Positions 1 to 4,995 of a stretch of 5,073 bases of DNA are shown here, one piece after another. The notes beneath the pieces are model-generated. The model was not told the origin of the DNA. It saw only the letters and a list, made by a program, of their open reading frames with translations, and did not search any database. The stretch is taken from assembly GCA_007119405.1 (NCBI GenBank), contig SKPT01000410.1, positions 1 through 5,073 of the forward strand. The letters run 5' to 3'. This stretch comes from Phycisphaeraceae bacterium (GTDB taxonomy: Bacteria > Planctomycetota > Phycisphaerae > Phycisphaerales > Phycisphaeraceae). A program made the position numbers and the translations under genes. Numbering within the stretch: position 1 is the first letter of the stretch; each line of letters opens with the position of its first letter.

Positions 1-358
1 CGGCCGCGCCCGTGCTGGCGCCGAACAGGCCGATGGGCAGCCCGCGCGTCGCCGGCTGCTGGCGGGCCCAGGTCACGGCGCCGGCCAGGCGCTGGGTGAG
101 CAGGTCGATGTCGAAGCGCAAATGGCGGGTGCGCTCGTCGACGACGTGCTCGTCAGCGGTGAGCAGGTCGAACAGCAACGTCGCCAGGGTTGCACGCTGC
201 AACATCTCGGCGACGTGGCGGTTGCGCGTGGAGAAGCGGCTGGAGCCGCTGCCGTGGGCGAAGATGACCAGGCCCCGGGCGTCGGCCGGGGCGCTCAGAG
301 TGCCCGGCAGGGCGGCCTCGGCGGCGTGGACCTGCACTTCGTCAGCTTGCTGGATCAT
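1..358 (-). CDS. Dienelactone-hydrolase-like alpha/beta hydrolase, N-terminal part (cut by the window edge)
   Basis: Reading leftwards from the ATG at 358-356, 119 codons are open and the gene continues past base 1. The protein starts MIQQADEVQVHAAEAALPG, then a beta strand and oxyanion-type turn GLVIFAHGSGSSR (residues 29-41). Near residues 110-119 comes GLFGASTGAA, a nucleophile elbow G-x-S-x-G with Ser115 as the expected catalytic serine. The Asp and His of the triad would lie beyond the window. The family hydrolyses esters or lactones; the true substrate is unknown. The start at 358 is preferred because GGAG lies 5 nt upstream (364-367). An in-frame ATG at 415 would add 19 residues encoded by a small palindromic repeat and has no ribosome binding site. 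The gene follows a phosphoribosyltransferase gene on the same strand, probably in one operon; these two domains are often fused in other bacteria. Confidence 0.85.
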   Translation of the reverse strand, partial: MIQQADEVQVHAAEAALPGTLSAPADARGLVIFAHGSGSSRFSTRNRHVAEMLQRATLATLLFDLLTADEHVVDERTRHLRFDIDLLTQRLAGAVTWARQQPATRGLPIGLFGASTGAA

Positions 359-378
359 GGGGGCTCCGCAAGTGAGCT

Positions 379-405
379 CCCGCCCTTCGCTTCGTTCAGG
401 ACGGG
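379..405. repeat. Short palindromic (REP-like) element between the two minus-strand genes
   Basis: An 8-bp inverted repeat, CCCGCCCT (379-386) and AGGACGGG (398-405), encloses an 11-nt loop TCGCTTCGTTC. One pair is a G-T wobble. Read on the minus strand through the upstream in-frame ATG it would encode a peptide with RPERSEGREL, a typical product of a translated palindromic repeat rather than a conserved protein end. There is no T-run after the stem on the minus strand, so it is not a standard intrinsic terminator. The loop resembles the TTCGCTTCG core of the R2 repeats at the right end, but the stem differs. Confidence 0.55.
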
Positions 406-431
406 CGTTGACCATGGGCGGTGCACGACGG

Positions 432-1115
432 TCACGCGCGTTTGCGCTGTTGCTCGCCGGGCTCCCGGCTCCAGGCGTCGGCGAGGATCTGGCGGACCTG
501 GTCGTCGGTGACCTGGTCGAAGTTGTCGTAGAACTGCCCGACGCCGGCGAAGCCGGGCGGCGTCCTGGGGCAGACGAGCTCGTTGACGCGGCGGGCCAGG
601 CGCTGGCAGGTCTCGGGCGGGGCGACGGGCACGGCCACGACGAGCTGACCCGGGCCGCGCTGCTTCAGCGCGACGATGGCGGCTTCCATGGTCGAGCCGG
701 TGGCCAGGCCGTCGTCGACGAGGATGACGCAGCGGTCGGTGACGGCCGGGTCGGGTCGGCCCTGGCGGTAGGCGTGCTCGCGTCGGGCGAGCTCGCGGCC
801 TTCGCGGGCGGCGGCCAGGGCGATGGTCTCGTCGTCGATGCCCAGTTGCTCGACGACCAGTTGGTTGAGCACCTGGGCGCCGCCGCTGGCGATGGCGCCC
901 ATGGCCAGCTCCTCGTGGCCGGGGACGCCGAGCTTGCGAACGAGCATGATGTCGAGCTCGGCGTGGAGGATGTCGGCGACCTGCCGGGCCACGGGCACGC
1001 CGCCGCGGGGCAGGGCGAGCACGAGCAGGTCGTCGCGGCCGATGTAGCCGCGCTCAGCGAGCTCGTGGCCGAGCACGTCGCCGGCGTGTTGGCGATCGCG
1101 GTAGCTCTCAAGCAT
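432..1115 (-). CDS. Phosphoribosyltransferase-family protein (PRPP-loop domain)
   Basis: The product is 227 residues, from ATG at 1115-1113 to TGA at 434-432. Family features are ALPRGGVPVA (34-43), LVRKLGVPGHEELAMGAI (58-75) and the PRPP-binding loop VILVDDGLATGST (130-142), with the paired acidic residues Asp134-Asp135. The C-terminal GQFYDNFDQVTDDQV is typical of the class often annotated 'putative phosphoribosyl transferase' and often fused to a dienelactone-hydrolase domain. The base recognised is unknown, and some members may be regulatory rather than salvage enzymes. The ATG is chosen because homology-like sequence begins right there (MLESYRDRQHAG) and AGGG sits 9 nt upstream (1125-1128). 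The reading frame stays open far upstream, but that part is antisense to the reductase. The gene lies 73 bp before the hydrolase start, probably co-transcribed. No convincing promoter was found on this strand in 1116-1223. Confidence 0.9.
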   Translation of the reverse strand: MLESYRDRQHAGDVLGHELAERGYIGRDDLLVLALPRGGVPVARQVADILHAELDIMLVRKLGVPGHEELAMGAIASGGAQVLNQLVVEQLGIDDETIALAAAREGRELARREHAYRQGRPDPAVTDRCVILVDDGLATGSTMEAAIVALKQRGPGQLVVAVPVAPPETCQRLARRVNELVCPRTPPGFAGVGQFYDNFDQVTDDQVRQILADAWSREPGEQQRKRA

Positions 1116-1187
1116 CAGGTTGCACCCTGTCGGGGCTTTTGACAATGGTAGGCGGGTTGCTTCGCGACGCGGCGAGCCGGGGGCCGG

Positions 1188-1216
1188 TTGCCGCCTGGCC
1201 GCGGCTGCGGTACAAA
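1188..1216 (+). promoter_or_regulatory. Candidate promoter of the aldo/keto reductase gene
   Basis: TTGCCG (1188-1193, 4 of 6 matches to TTGACA), a 17-bp spacer, then TACAAA (1211-1216, 4 of 6 to TATAAT). Only 7 nt lie between the -10 box and the ATG at 1224, so the transcript would start at or next to the start codon. There is no Shine-Dalgarno sequence at a normal distance, which agrees with a leaderless mRNA. A perfect TTGACA at 1139-1144 has no matching -10 box. Confidence 0.4.
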
Positions 1217-1223
1217 CGGGCGG

Positions 1224-2057
1224 ATGAGCACCACCGGCCAGATGATCTACGTCAACGTGCAGCAGGAGAAGGTGCCGGCCCTGGGCTACGGCACCTGGCA
1301 GCTGACCGGTGCCGCGTGCGTCGAGGGCGTGGCCGACGCCCTGGCGATCGGGTACCGGCACATCGACACGGCCCAGATCTACGACAACGAGGCCGAGGTC
1401 GGCGAGGGCATGCGCCGCGCCGACGTGGAGCGCGACGCCATCTTCCTGACGACCAAGGTATGGTTCGACCGTTATACGCGCGACACGCTGCCGCCGTCCG
1501 TGGACGCGTCGCTGCGCAAGCTGGGCACGGACTACGTCGACCTGCTGCTGCTGCACTGGCCCAGCGACGAGGTGGAGCTGGAAGAGACGCTCGAGGCGAT
1601 GCGGCAGGTGCAGGAGCAGGGCAAGACCCGGCACATCGGGCTGAGCAACTACCCGCCGTCGCAGGTCCGCCGGGCGCAGCGGCACGCCACGATCTTCTGC
1701 AACCAGGTCGAGTACCACCCCTACCTGTCGCAGGATGAGCTGCTGAGCCTGGCGCGGCAGACGGATCACATGCTCACGGCCTACAGCCCGATCGCCCGGG
1801 GCCGGGTGGCCGACGACCCGGCGCTTCGGGCGATCGCCGAGGCGCATGGAAAGAGCGTGGTGCAGGTGGCGCTGCGCTGGCTGATCCAGCAGGATCACGT
1901 GGCGGCGATCCCCAAGGCGTCGACGCCCGAGCATCGGCGCAGCAACTTCGACATCTTCGACTTCCAGCTCAGCGACGAGCAGATGGGCCGGATCGCGGCG
2001 CTGGACCAGGGGCTGCGCCTGGGTGAGCCGGCGTGGGCGCCGGACTGGGAGCGGTGA
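1224..2057 (+). CDS. Aldo/keto reductase, DkgB-like (2,5-diketo-D-gluconate reductase type)
   Basis: The product is 277 residues, a normal length for a soluble NADPH-dependent aldo/keto reductase with a TIM-barrel fold. The catalytic tetrad is complete: Asp48 and Tyr53 in HIDTAQIYDNE (46-56), Lys78 in LTTKVW (75-80) and His111 in LLLLHWP (107-113). GLSNY (139-143) and NQVEYHPY (160-167) supply the nicotinamide contacts. IPKAS (229-233) followed by Arg238 and Asn241 is the usual 2'-phosphate binding region, which indicates NADPH. The ending RLGEPAWAPDWER resembles the end of E. coli DkgB. Such enzymes reduce aldehydes and keto-sugars to alcohols; the substrate here is not known. An upstream TTG at 1188 would add residues unlike the family, so ATG 1224 is chosen. 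The sulfatase gene follows after 68 bp on the same strand, probably in the same transcript. Confidence 0.93.
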   Translation: MSTTGQMIYVNVQQEKVPALGYGTWQLTGAACVEGVADALAIGYRHIDTAQIYDNEAEVGEGMRRADVERDAIFLTTKVWFDRYTRDTLPPSVDASLRKLGTDYVDLLLLHWPSDEVELEETLEAMRQVQEQGKTRHIGLSNYPPSQVRRAQRHATIFCNQVEYHPYLSQDELLSLARQTDHMLTAYSPIARGRVADDPALRAIAEAHGKSVVQVALRWLIQQDHVAAIPKASTPEHRRSNFDIFDFQLSDEQMGRIAALDQGLRLGEPAWAPDWER

Positions 2058-2077
2058 CGCCAAGCCCCGGCGCAACG

Positions 2078-2095
2078 CGTCGCCTGAAGGCGACG
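2078..2095. repeat. Perfect hairpin between the reductase and sulfatase genes
   Basis: CGTCGCC (2078-2084), loop TGAA, GGCGACG (2089-2095): a perfect 7-bp stem with a 4-nt loop. No T-run follows, so a simple terminator is unlikely. It may be an mRNA processing or stability hairpin between two co-transcribed genes, or another dispersed palindromic element. It lies 30 bp before the sulfatase start. Confidence 0.5.
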
Positions 2096-2125
2096 GCCAA
2101 CCCGGATCCAGATGGTTCCCTGTCC

Positions 2126-3550
2126 ATGCCTCACGCCCAGCCCAACATCGTGTTCATTCTGATCGACGACCTCGGCTGGCGCGACCTGGCGTGCTACGGC
2201 AGCTCGTTCTACGAGACGCCCAGGCTCGACCGCCTGGCCGGGCAGGGCATGCGCTTCACCGACGCCTACGCGGCGTGCCCGGTCTGCTCGCCGACGCGCG
2301 CGAGCCTGATGAGCGGCAAGTACCCGGCCCGGGTGGGCGTGACGCAGTGGATCGGCGGCCACGCGGTCGGGCGGCTGAGCGACGTGCCCTACATGCACTG
2401 CCTGCCCATGAGCGAGCGCAGCATCGCCGCCGCCCTGCGCGACGGCGGCTACCAGACGTGGCACGTGGGCAAGTGGCACCTCGGCGAGCGACTGTGCTGG
2501 CCGGACCACCACGGCTTCGAGGTCAACGTCGGCGGCTGCGGGTGGGGAGCGCCCAGGCACGGCTACTTCAGCCCGTGGCACTGCCCCACGATGGACGACG
2601 GGCCCGCCGGCCAGCACCTGACCGATGGGCTGACCGACGCGGCGATCGGGTTGATCCGCCAGCGCGATCGCAATCGGCCGTTCTTTCTCAACCTCTCGCA
2701 TTACGCCGTGCACACGCCGATCGAGGCGCCGGCGGAGCTGGTCGAGAAGTACCGCGACAAGGCGCGGCGGCTGGGGCTCAACGACGACGACGCGCTGGAG
2801 CCGGGCGAATATCACCCCTGCCAGCACAAGCGCACGCAGCGCGTGATGCGGCGCAAGTTTCAGAGCCACGCGACGTACGCCGCGATGGTCGAGCATTTGG
2901 ACAGCGCGATCGGGCGGCTGCTCGACGAGCTCGACGCCCAGGGCTTGGCCGAGGACACGCTGGTGGTGTTCACGTCGGACAACGGCGGTTTGTCGACGAG
3001 CGAGGGCTCGCCGACATGCAATCTGCCGCTGTGCGAGGGCAAGGGTTGGATGTACGAGGGTGGGACGCGCGTCTGCCAGGTGGCGCGCTGGCCGGGCGTG
3101 ATTGCGGCGGGCAGTGAGTGCGATGAGCCTTGCACGAGCCCGGACTGGTACCCGACGCTGCTCGCGGCCGCGGGTCTGGCGCCGGACCCGCAGCAGCACG
3201 TCGACGGCGTCGATCTCACGCCGCTGCTGCGCGGCGAGGCGTTGGATCGCGGGCCGATCTACTGGCACTACCCGCACTACTCCAACCAGGGCGGGACGCC
3301 GGCGGCGAGCGTGCGCCACGGCGACTGGAAGCTCATCGAGTTTTTCGAGGATGGGCGGCTGGAGCTGTACAACCTGCGCGCCGACATCGGCGAGACGCGC
3401 GACCGCCGCGGCGACGAGGGGCAGCGCGTGGCCGAGCTGCACGCCGGGCTCAAGCGGTGGCAGCGGGAGATCGAGGCGCTGATCCCCAAGGCCAACCGCA
3501 ACCACGTCCCGCCGCCGGTGGACAGCGAGGTGGACCCGGCCGAGGTGTAG
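2126..3550 (+). CDS. Type I sulfatase (formylglycine-dependent, arylsulfatase family)
   Basis: The product is 474 residues and hydrolyses sulfate esters, probably from sulfated carbohydrates. The N-terminal PNIVFILIDDLGW (6-18) gives metal ligands Asp14 and Asp15. The signature CSPTRASLMSG (54-64) has Cys54, which a maturation enzyme converts to formylglycine, and Arg58. GKWHLG (115-120) gives Lys116 and His118, HYAVHTP (192-198) gives His196, FTSDNGG (282-288) gives Asp285 and Asn286, and GKGWMYEGGTRV (305-316) gives Lys306. The C-terminal subdomain HGDWKLI...LELYNLRADIGE is typical. All expected active-site residues are present. No signal peptide is visible from ATG 2126. A GTG at 2054 overlapping the reductase stop would add 24 residues, but these are not signal-like and are encoded across a hairpin. 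The ribosome binding site at 2126 is weak. The maturation enzyme is not in the window. Confidence 0.93.
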   Translation: MPHAQPNIVFILIDDLGWRDLACYGSSFYETPRLDRLAGQGMRFTDAYAACPVCSPTRASLMSGKYPARVGVTQWIGGHAVGRLSDVPYMHCLPMSERSIAAALRDGGYQTWHVGKWHLGERLCWPDHHGFEVNVGGCGWGAPRHGYFSPWHCPTMDDGPAGQHLTDGLTDAAIGLIRQRDRNRPFFLNLSHYAVHTPIEAPAELVEKYRDKARRLGLNDDDALEPGEYHPCQHKRTQRVMRRKFQSHATYAAMVEHLDSAIGRLLDELDAQGLAEDTLVVFTSDNGGLSTSEGSPTCNLPLCEGKGWMYEGGTRVCQVARWPGVIAAGSECDEPCTSPDWYPTLLAAAGLAPDPQQHVDGVDLTPLLRGEALDRGPIYWHYPHYSNQGGTPAASVRHGDWKLIEFFEDGRLELYNLRADIGETRDRRGDEGQRVAELHAGLKRWQREIEALIPKANRNHVPPPVDSEVDPAEV

Positions 3551-3585
3551 ACTCCGTCTGAAAGCGCCTGAACACGGATGCCACT

Positions 3586-3599
3586 CAACGCCGTGAACT
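3586..3599 (+). repeat. R1 repeat, tail fragment
   Basis: CAACGCCGTGAACT is identical to the last 14 bases of the full R1 copy at 4938-4979, but the palindromic head is missing. It also forms an 11-bp inverted repeat (CAACGCCGTGA, 3586-3596) with 3640-3650, the tail of the next R1 copy in opposite orientation. In both places an R2 copy is close by, so it is likely a decayed R1-R2 composite rather than a chance match. Confidence 0.6.
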
Positions 3600-3607
3600 T
3601 CACGCGT

Positions 3608-3629
3608 GGCTGCGCTCTACCCACCCTAC
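3608..3629 (-). repeat. R2 repeat, partial and diverged copy
   Basis: On the minus strand this reads GTAGGGTGGGTAGAGCG and then diverges. Those 17 bases (plus-strand 3613-3629) are identical to the start of the R2 copy at 4996-5026. The second half of the palindrome is missing. Confidence 0.65.
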
Positions 3630-3636
3630 AGGCCAG

Positions 3637-3679
3637 AGCTCACGGCGTTGGATACCACTGGTGGCTTGTCTACACAGTG
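3637..3679 (-). repeat. R1 repeat, copy A (diverged)
   Basis: On the minus strand it begins CACTGTGTAGACAAGCCACC and ends CAACGCCGTGAGCT, alignable end to end with the best copy at 4938-4979 with a few substitutions and one extra base in the first stem arm. The loop ACAAG is conserved. It forms a head-to-head inverted pair with copy B, 17 bp away. Confidence 0.7.
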
Positions 3680-3696
3680 CGCCCCGCACCCTCACG

Positions 3697-3726
3697 CACT
3701 GGCGGGCAAGCCGTCAGTGTCACCAA
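3697..3726 (+). repeat. R1 repeat, copy B (palindromic head)
   Basis: CACTGGCGG (3697-3705), loop GCAAG, CCGTCAGTG (3711-3719): a 9-bp stem with one G-T wobble, followed by the start of the R1 tail (TCACCAA), after which similarity ends. The 23 bases 3695-3717 are the exact reverse complement of 4858-4880 in copy C, across the comF gene. Confidence 0.75.
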
Positions 3727-3774
3727 TCGACATATTGCGGTGCGAGAAAAAACCATTCAGAAGGCAAATGGGTA

Positions 3775-3802
3775 TTGTGTTCGCCGCTGCGCCTGCTAAG
3801 AT
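3775..3802 (+). promoter_or_regulatory. Candidate promoter of a small RNA
   Basis: TTGTGT (3775-3780), a 16-bp spacer, then TAAGAT (3797-3802, 4 of 6 to TATAAT). It lies in the only clearly AT-richer stretch of the window (about 3726-3780), which includes an A-tract near 3745-3750. Transcription would start near 3809, shortly before the first stem of the predicted RNA. The boxes are only moderate matches. Confidence 0.4.
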
Positions 3803-3808
3803 GGGTGA

Positions 3809-3934
3809 TAGTTGCCGGAGGCGCGCGACGCCGGGCCAGCCCCCGGCCGGGAGGGTCGAGGAAGCAGGCGCCTCCGGCTTTGGAAGCCGGTCACCAGAAC
3901 CGCTGCAGCACAGCGGAGTCGTGACCGGCTTTTT
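3809..3934 (+). ncRNA. Candidate small RNA of unknown family with intrinsic terminator
   Basis: There is no protein gene here on the plus strand, but three elements line up: a promoter-like sequence ending at 3802, a highly structured body, and a strong terminator ending in T5. The body has a perfect 11-bp stem, GCCGGAGGCGC (3814-3824) with GCGCCTCCGGC (3868-3878), closing a 43-nt inner part. That part has a possible inner stem GCCGGG (3830-3835) with CCCGGC (3842-3847) and an apparently unpaired AGGAAGCAG on its 3' side. No plus-strand gene follows the terminator, so a stand-alone RNA is more likely than a leader. I could not match it to SRP RNA, 6S RNA, tmRNA, RNase P RNA, tRNA or a riboswitch class. 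It points at the 3' end of comF, ending 65 bp short of it. Whether it is transcribed is inference. Confidence 0.45.
3884..3934 (+). terminator. Intrinsic terminator with nested hairpin
   Basis: AAGCCGGTCAC (3884-3894) pairs perfectly with GTGACCGGCTT (3921-3931), and the U-tract is TTTTT at 3930-3934. Inside it lies a second perfect hairpin, CCGCTG (3900-3905) with CAGCGG (3911-3916) and loop CAGCA. The T-run exists only on the plus strand, so it ends plus-strand transcription rather than the comF message. It ends the candidate small RNA and may also stop read-through from the sulfatase gene, for which no nearer terminator was seen. Confidence 0.75.
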
Positions 3935-3999
3935 CGTGCGCCGGCGGCGGTGGGCCGGGTCAGGACGCCGGAGCAGGGGGTGAAGGATCTCGGCCGGTG
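3935..3999. other. Convergent gap between the terminator and the comF stop
   Basis: GC-rich sequence without a supportable gene, hairpin or T-run. No intrinsic terminator for comF is visible on the minus strand here. Confidence 0.5.
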
Positions 4000-4773
4000 T
4001 CATGTCCCCTCGGCTAGCGCTACTGTCTGCGGCCGAACCGCCCGGGTCGGGTCGGCGACGGCGGCGACGGCGACGGTGAGGCCGGCCGCGCCGGCGCGAT
4101 CGAGCAGTTCGCCGCAGGCCCGCAGGGTGGTGCCGGTGGTCTTGATGTCGTCGACGAGCACGACGTGGACGCCGGCGAGGTCGACGGGGCCGAGGCGCAT
4201 GACGCCGGCGAGGTTGCGGTAGCGCTGGCGGCCTTCGAGTGAGGCCTGGGGCGGCCGACCGCCACGGCGGCGCAGCAGTTGCACCATTGGCCAGCCGCGG
4301 CGTTGGGCCAGGGCCTCGGCCATGAGGCGGGCCTGGTTGTAGCCGCGGCGCCAGCGGCGCATCGGCGCCATGGGCACGGGGCAGACGACCGGCTCGACGT
4401 CGGGGTCGGCCGGGGCGGGCACGTCGTTGGCCAGCCGCTCGCCGAACCACAGCGCCCAGCGCCATTGCCCGGCGTACTTCATCGCCAGCAGCCAGCGGTC
4501 CAGCGGCGGGGCGTAGGGCCCGAGGCGCACGAGGCGCTGCCAGGGCACGGGCTGGTCGTGGCACCAGGGGCAGCCGGCGTCGGTGATCGCCGCCGGGGCC
4601 ATCGTCGCCCCGCAGCGCGGGCAGTAGCTGGTCGCGGCGTCGGTGAGCCAGGGCCGGCCGCGGGCGCGGGCCTCGTGGGCGAGCTCGAGGCTCACGATGT
4701 CCGGCAGCAGGGTCTGGGCGGCGCCGCCGAGCCCTGCCAGCATCGAGCGAATCCGCGGCAGTCGAAGGGGCAT
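4000..4773 (-). CDS. comF: ComF-family phosphoribosyltransferase
   Basis: The product is 257 residues, a normal length for ComF/GntX-type proteins. The N-terminal part has a zinc-ribbon-like pair, CPRCG (Cys51, Cys54) and CPWCH (Cys68, Cys71). Then come YAPPLDRWLLAMKYAGQW (87-104), the family's helical KY-G segment, CPVPM (131-135), RGYNQA (143-148, equivalent to the RGFNQA motif), QASLEGRQRYRNL (176-188), and the PRPP loop VHVVLVDDIKTTGTT (202-216) with Asp208-Asp209. In naturally competent bacteria ComF helps DNA uptake or processing in the cytoplasm, but the family also occurs in species not known to be competent, and its reaction is unclear. No other competence gene is in the window. ATG 4773 is well supported: the upstream region has a strong promoter whose start site falls on this codon. 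Repeat clusters lie on both sides of the gene. Confidence 0.92.
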   Translation of the reverse strand: MPLRLPRIRSMLAGLGGAAQTLLPDIVSLELAHEARARGRPWLTDAATSYCPRCGATMAPAAITDAGCPWCHDQPVPWQRLVRLGPYAPPLDRWLLAMKYAGQWRWALWFGERLANDVPAPADPDVEPVVCPVPMAPMRRWRRGYNQARLMAEALAQRRGWPMVQLLRRRGGRPPQASLEGRQRYRNLAGVMRLGPVDLAGVHVVLVDDIKTTGTTLRACGELLDRAGAAGLTVAVAAVADPTRAVRPQTVALAEGT

Positions 4774-4779
4774 GGGCGG

Positions 4780-4808
4780 GTTATACTCGGCGCATGGGGC
4801 ATTGCCAA
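4780..4808 (-). promoter_or_regulatory. Strong sigma70-type promoter of comF, predicted leaderless
   Basis: On the minus strand: TTGGCA (4808-4803, 5 of 6 to TTGACA), a 17-bp spacer, TATAAC (4785-4780, 5 of 6 to TATAAT), then 6 nt (CCGCCC) and the ATG at 4773. The expected transcription start is the A of the ATG or the base before it, and no Shine-Dalgarno sequence is present. This is the best promoter match in the window. Confidence 0.7.
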
Positions 4809-4837
4809 CGAATTCCTGCTGTCCCTGCTACGGAATG

Positions 4838-4878
4838 GTTCGCGGCGTTGGCTGCCGCTGACGGCTTGCCCGCCAGTG
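4838..4878 (-). repeat. R1 repeat, copy C
   Basis: On the minus strand: CACTGGCGG (4878-4870), loop GCAAG, CCGTCAGCG (4864-4856), then a tail containing CCAACGCCGCGAAC. It has the same loop variant and stem as copy B, and the two share a 23-base identity in inverted orientation. It lies 30 bp upstream of the comF -35 box and forms an inverted pair with copy D, 59 bp further on. Confidence 0.75.
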
Positions 4879-4937
4879 CGCAGGTGCACCGGCGCTCCCG
4901 GGAGGGTCAGGGTGGCTTGGCGCCGCGGGCGCCCAGG
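4879..4937. other. Spacer between R1 copies C and D
   Basis: A 59-bp spacer rich in small palindromes: GGTGCACC (4883-4890), CTCCCGGGAG (4895-4904) and GGCGCC-GCG-GGCGCC near 4919-4933. No gene is visible. It is longer than the 17-bp spacer of the A/B pair. Confidence 0.4.
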
Positions 4938-4979
4938 CACTGGCGGACAAGCCGCCAGTGGCACCCAACGCCGTGAACT
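4938..4979 (+). repeat. R1 repeat, copy D (best-preserved copy)
   Basis: CACTGGCGG (4938-4946), loop ACAAG, CCGCCAGTG (4952-4960): a perfect 9-bp stem, followed by a conserved tail GCACCCAACGCCGTGAACT to 4979. The head plus tail, with a fixed loop, defines R1. Such elements resemble bacterial REP sequences, which are often spread by RAYT-type transposases; no transposase is in the window. Confidence 0.8.
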
Positions 4980-4995
4980 ATTCGGCGGCGCTAAT

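Noticed and set aside
1139..1144. Perfect TTGACA (-35-like) in the divergent gap.
   Set aside because: No -10-like sequence lies 16-18 bp downstream on the plus strand (GC-rich TTCGCGACGC), nor a matching one for the opposite strand.
1116..2075. Very long minus-strand open frame running from the phosphoribosyltransferase gene back across the reductase gene.
   Set aside because: It is antisense to a clearly conserved reductase, and family similarity begins only at the ATG at 1115. High GC content keeps the frame open by chance.
1895..3505. Long minus-strand open frame antisense to the sulfatase (about 536 codons).
   Set aside because: The sequence is low-complexity, rich in Arg, Ala, Val and Leu, without a recognisable motif; the plus strand has a complete sulfatase.
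3831..3868. Possible SRP RNA apical domain (CCAG ... GGAAGCAG).
   Set aside because: The distance between the two halves is about twice what the fixed-length SRP domain IV allows, and the GGAA-type tetraloop stem is not formed.
3874..3890. tRNA anticodon-arm look-alike: CCGGC, 7-nt loop TTTGGAA, GCCGG.
   Set aside because: No acceptor stem, D-arm or T-arm can be placed around it, and the 3' half belongs to the terminator stem.
3918..3929. GTCGTGACCGGC resembles the first conserved core of the ZTP (pfl) riboswitch.
   Set aside because: It is the 3' arm of the terminator and is followed by the T-run; the second conserved half and the pseudoknot partner are missing.
3801..3983. Short plus-strand frame starting ATGGGTGATAGT inside the candidate RNA.
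   Set aside because: There is no ribosome binding site, the composition is Arg/Gly-rich, and it runs through the terminator hairpin, so structured RNA explains the segment better.
3692..4564. Minus-strand open frame of about 290 codons overlapping comF and the small RNA region.
   Set aside because: It is a shadow of comF in another frame, dominated by Arg, Pro and Ala, and runs through repeats and a terminator.
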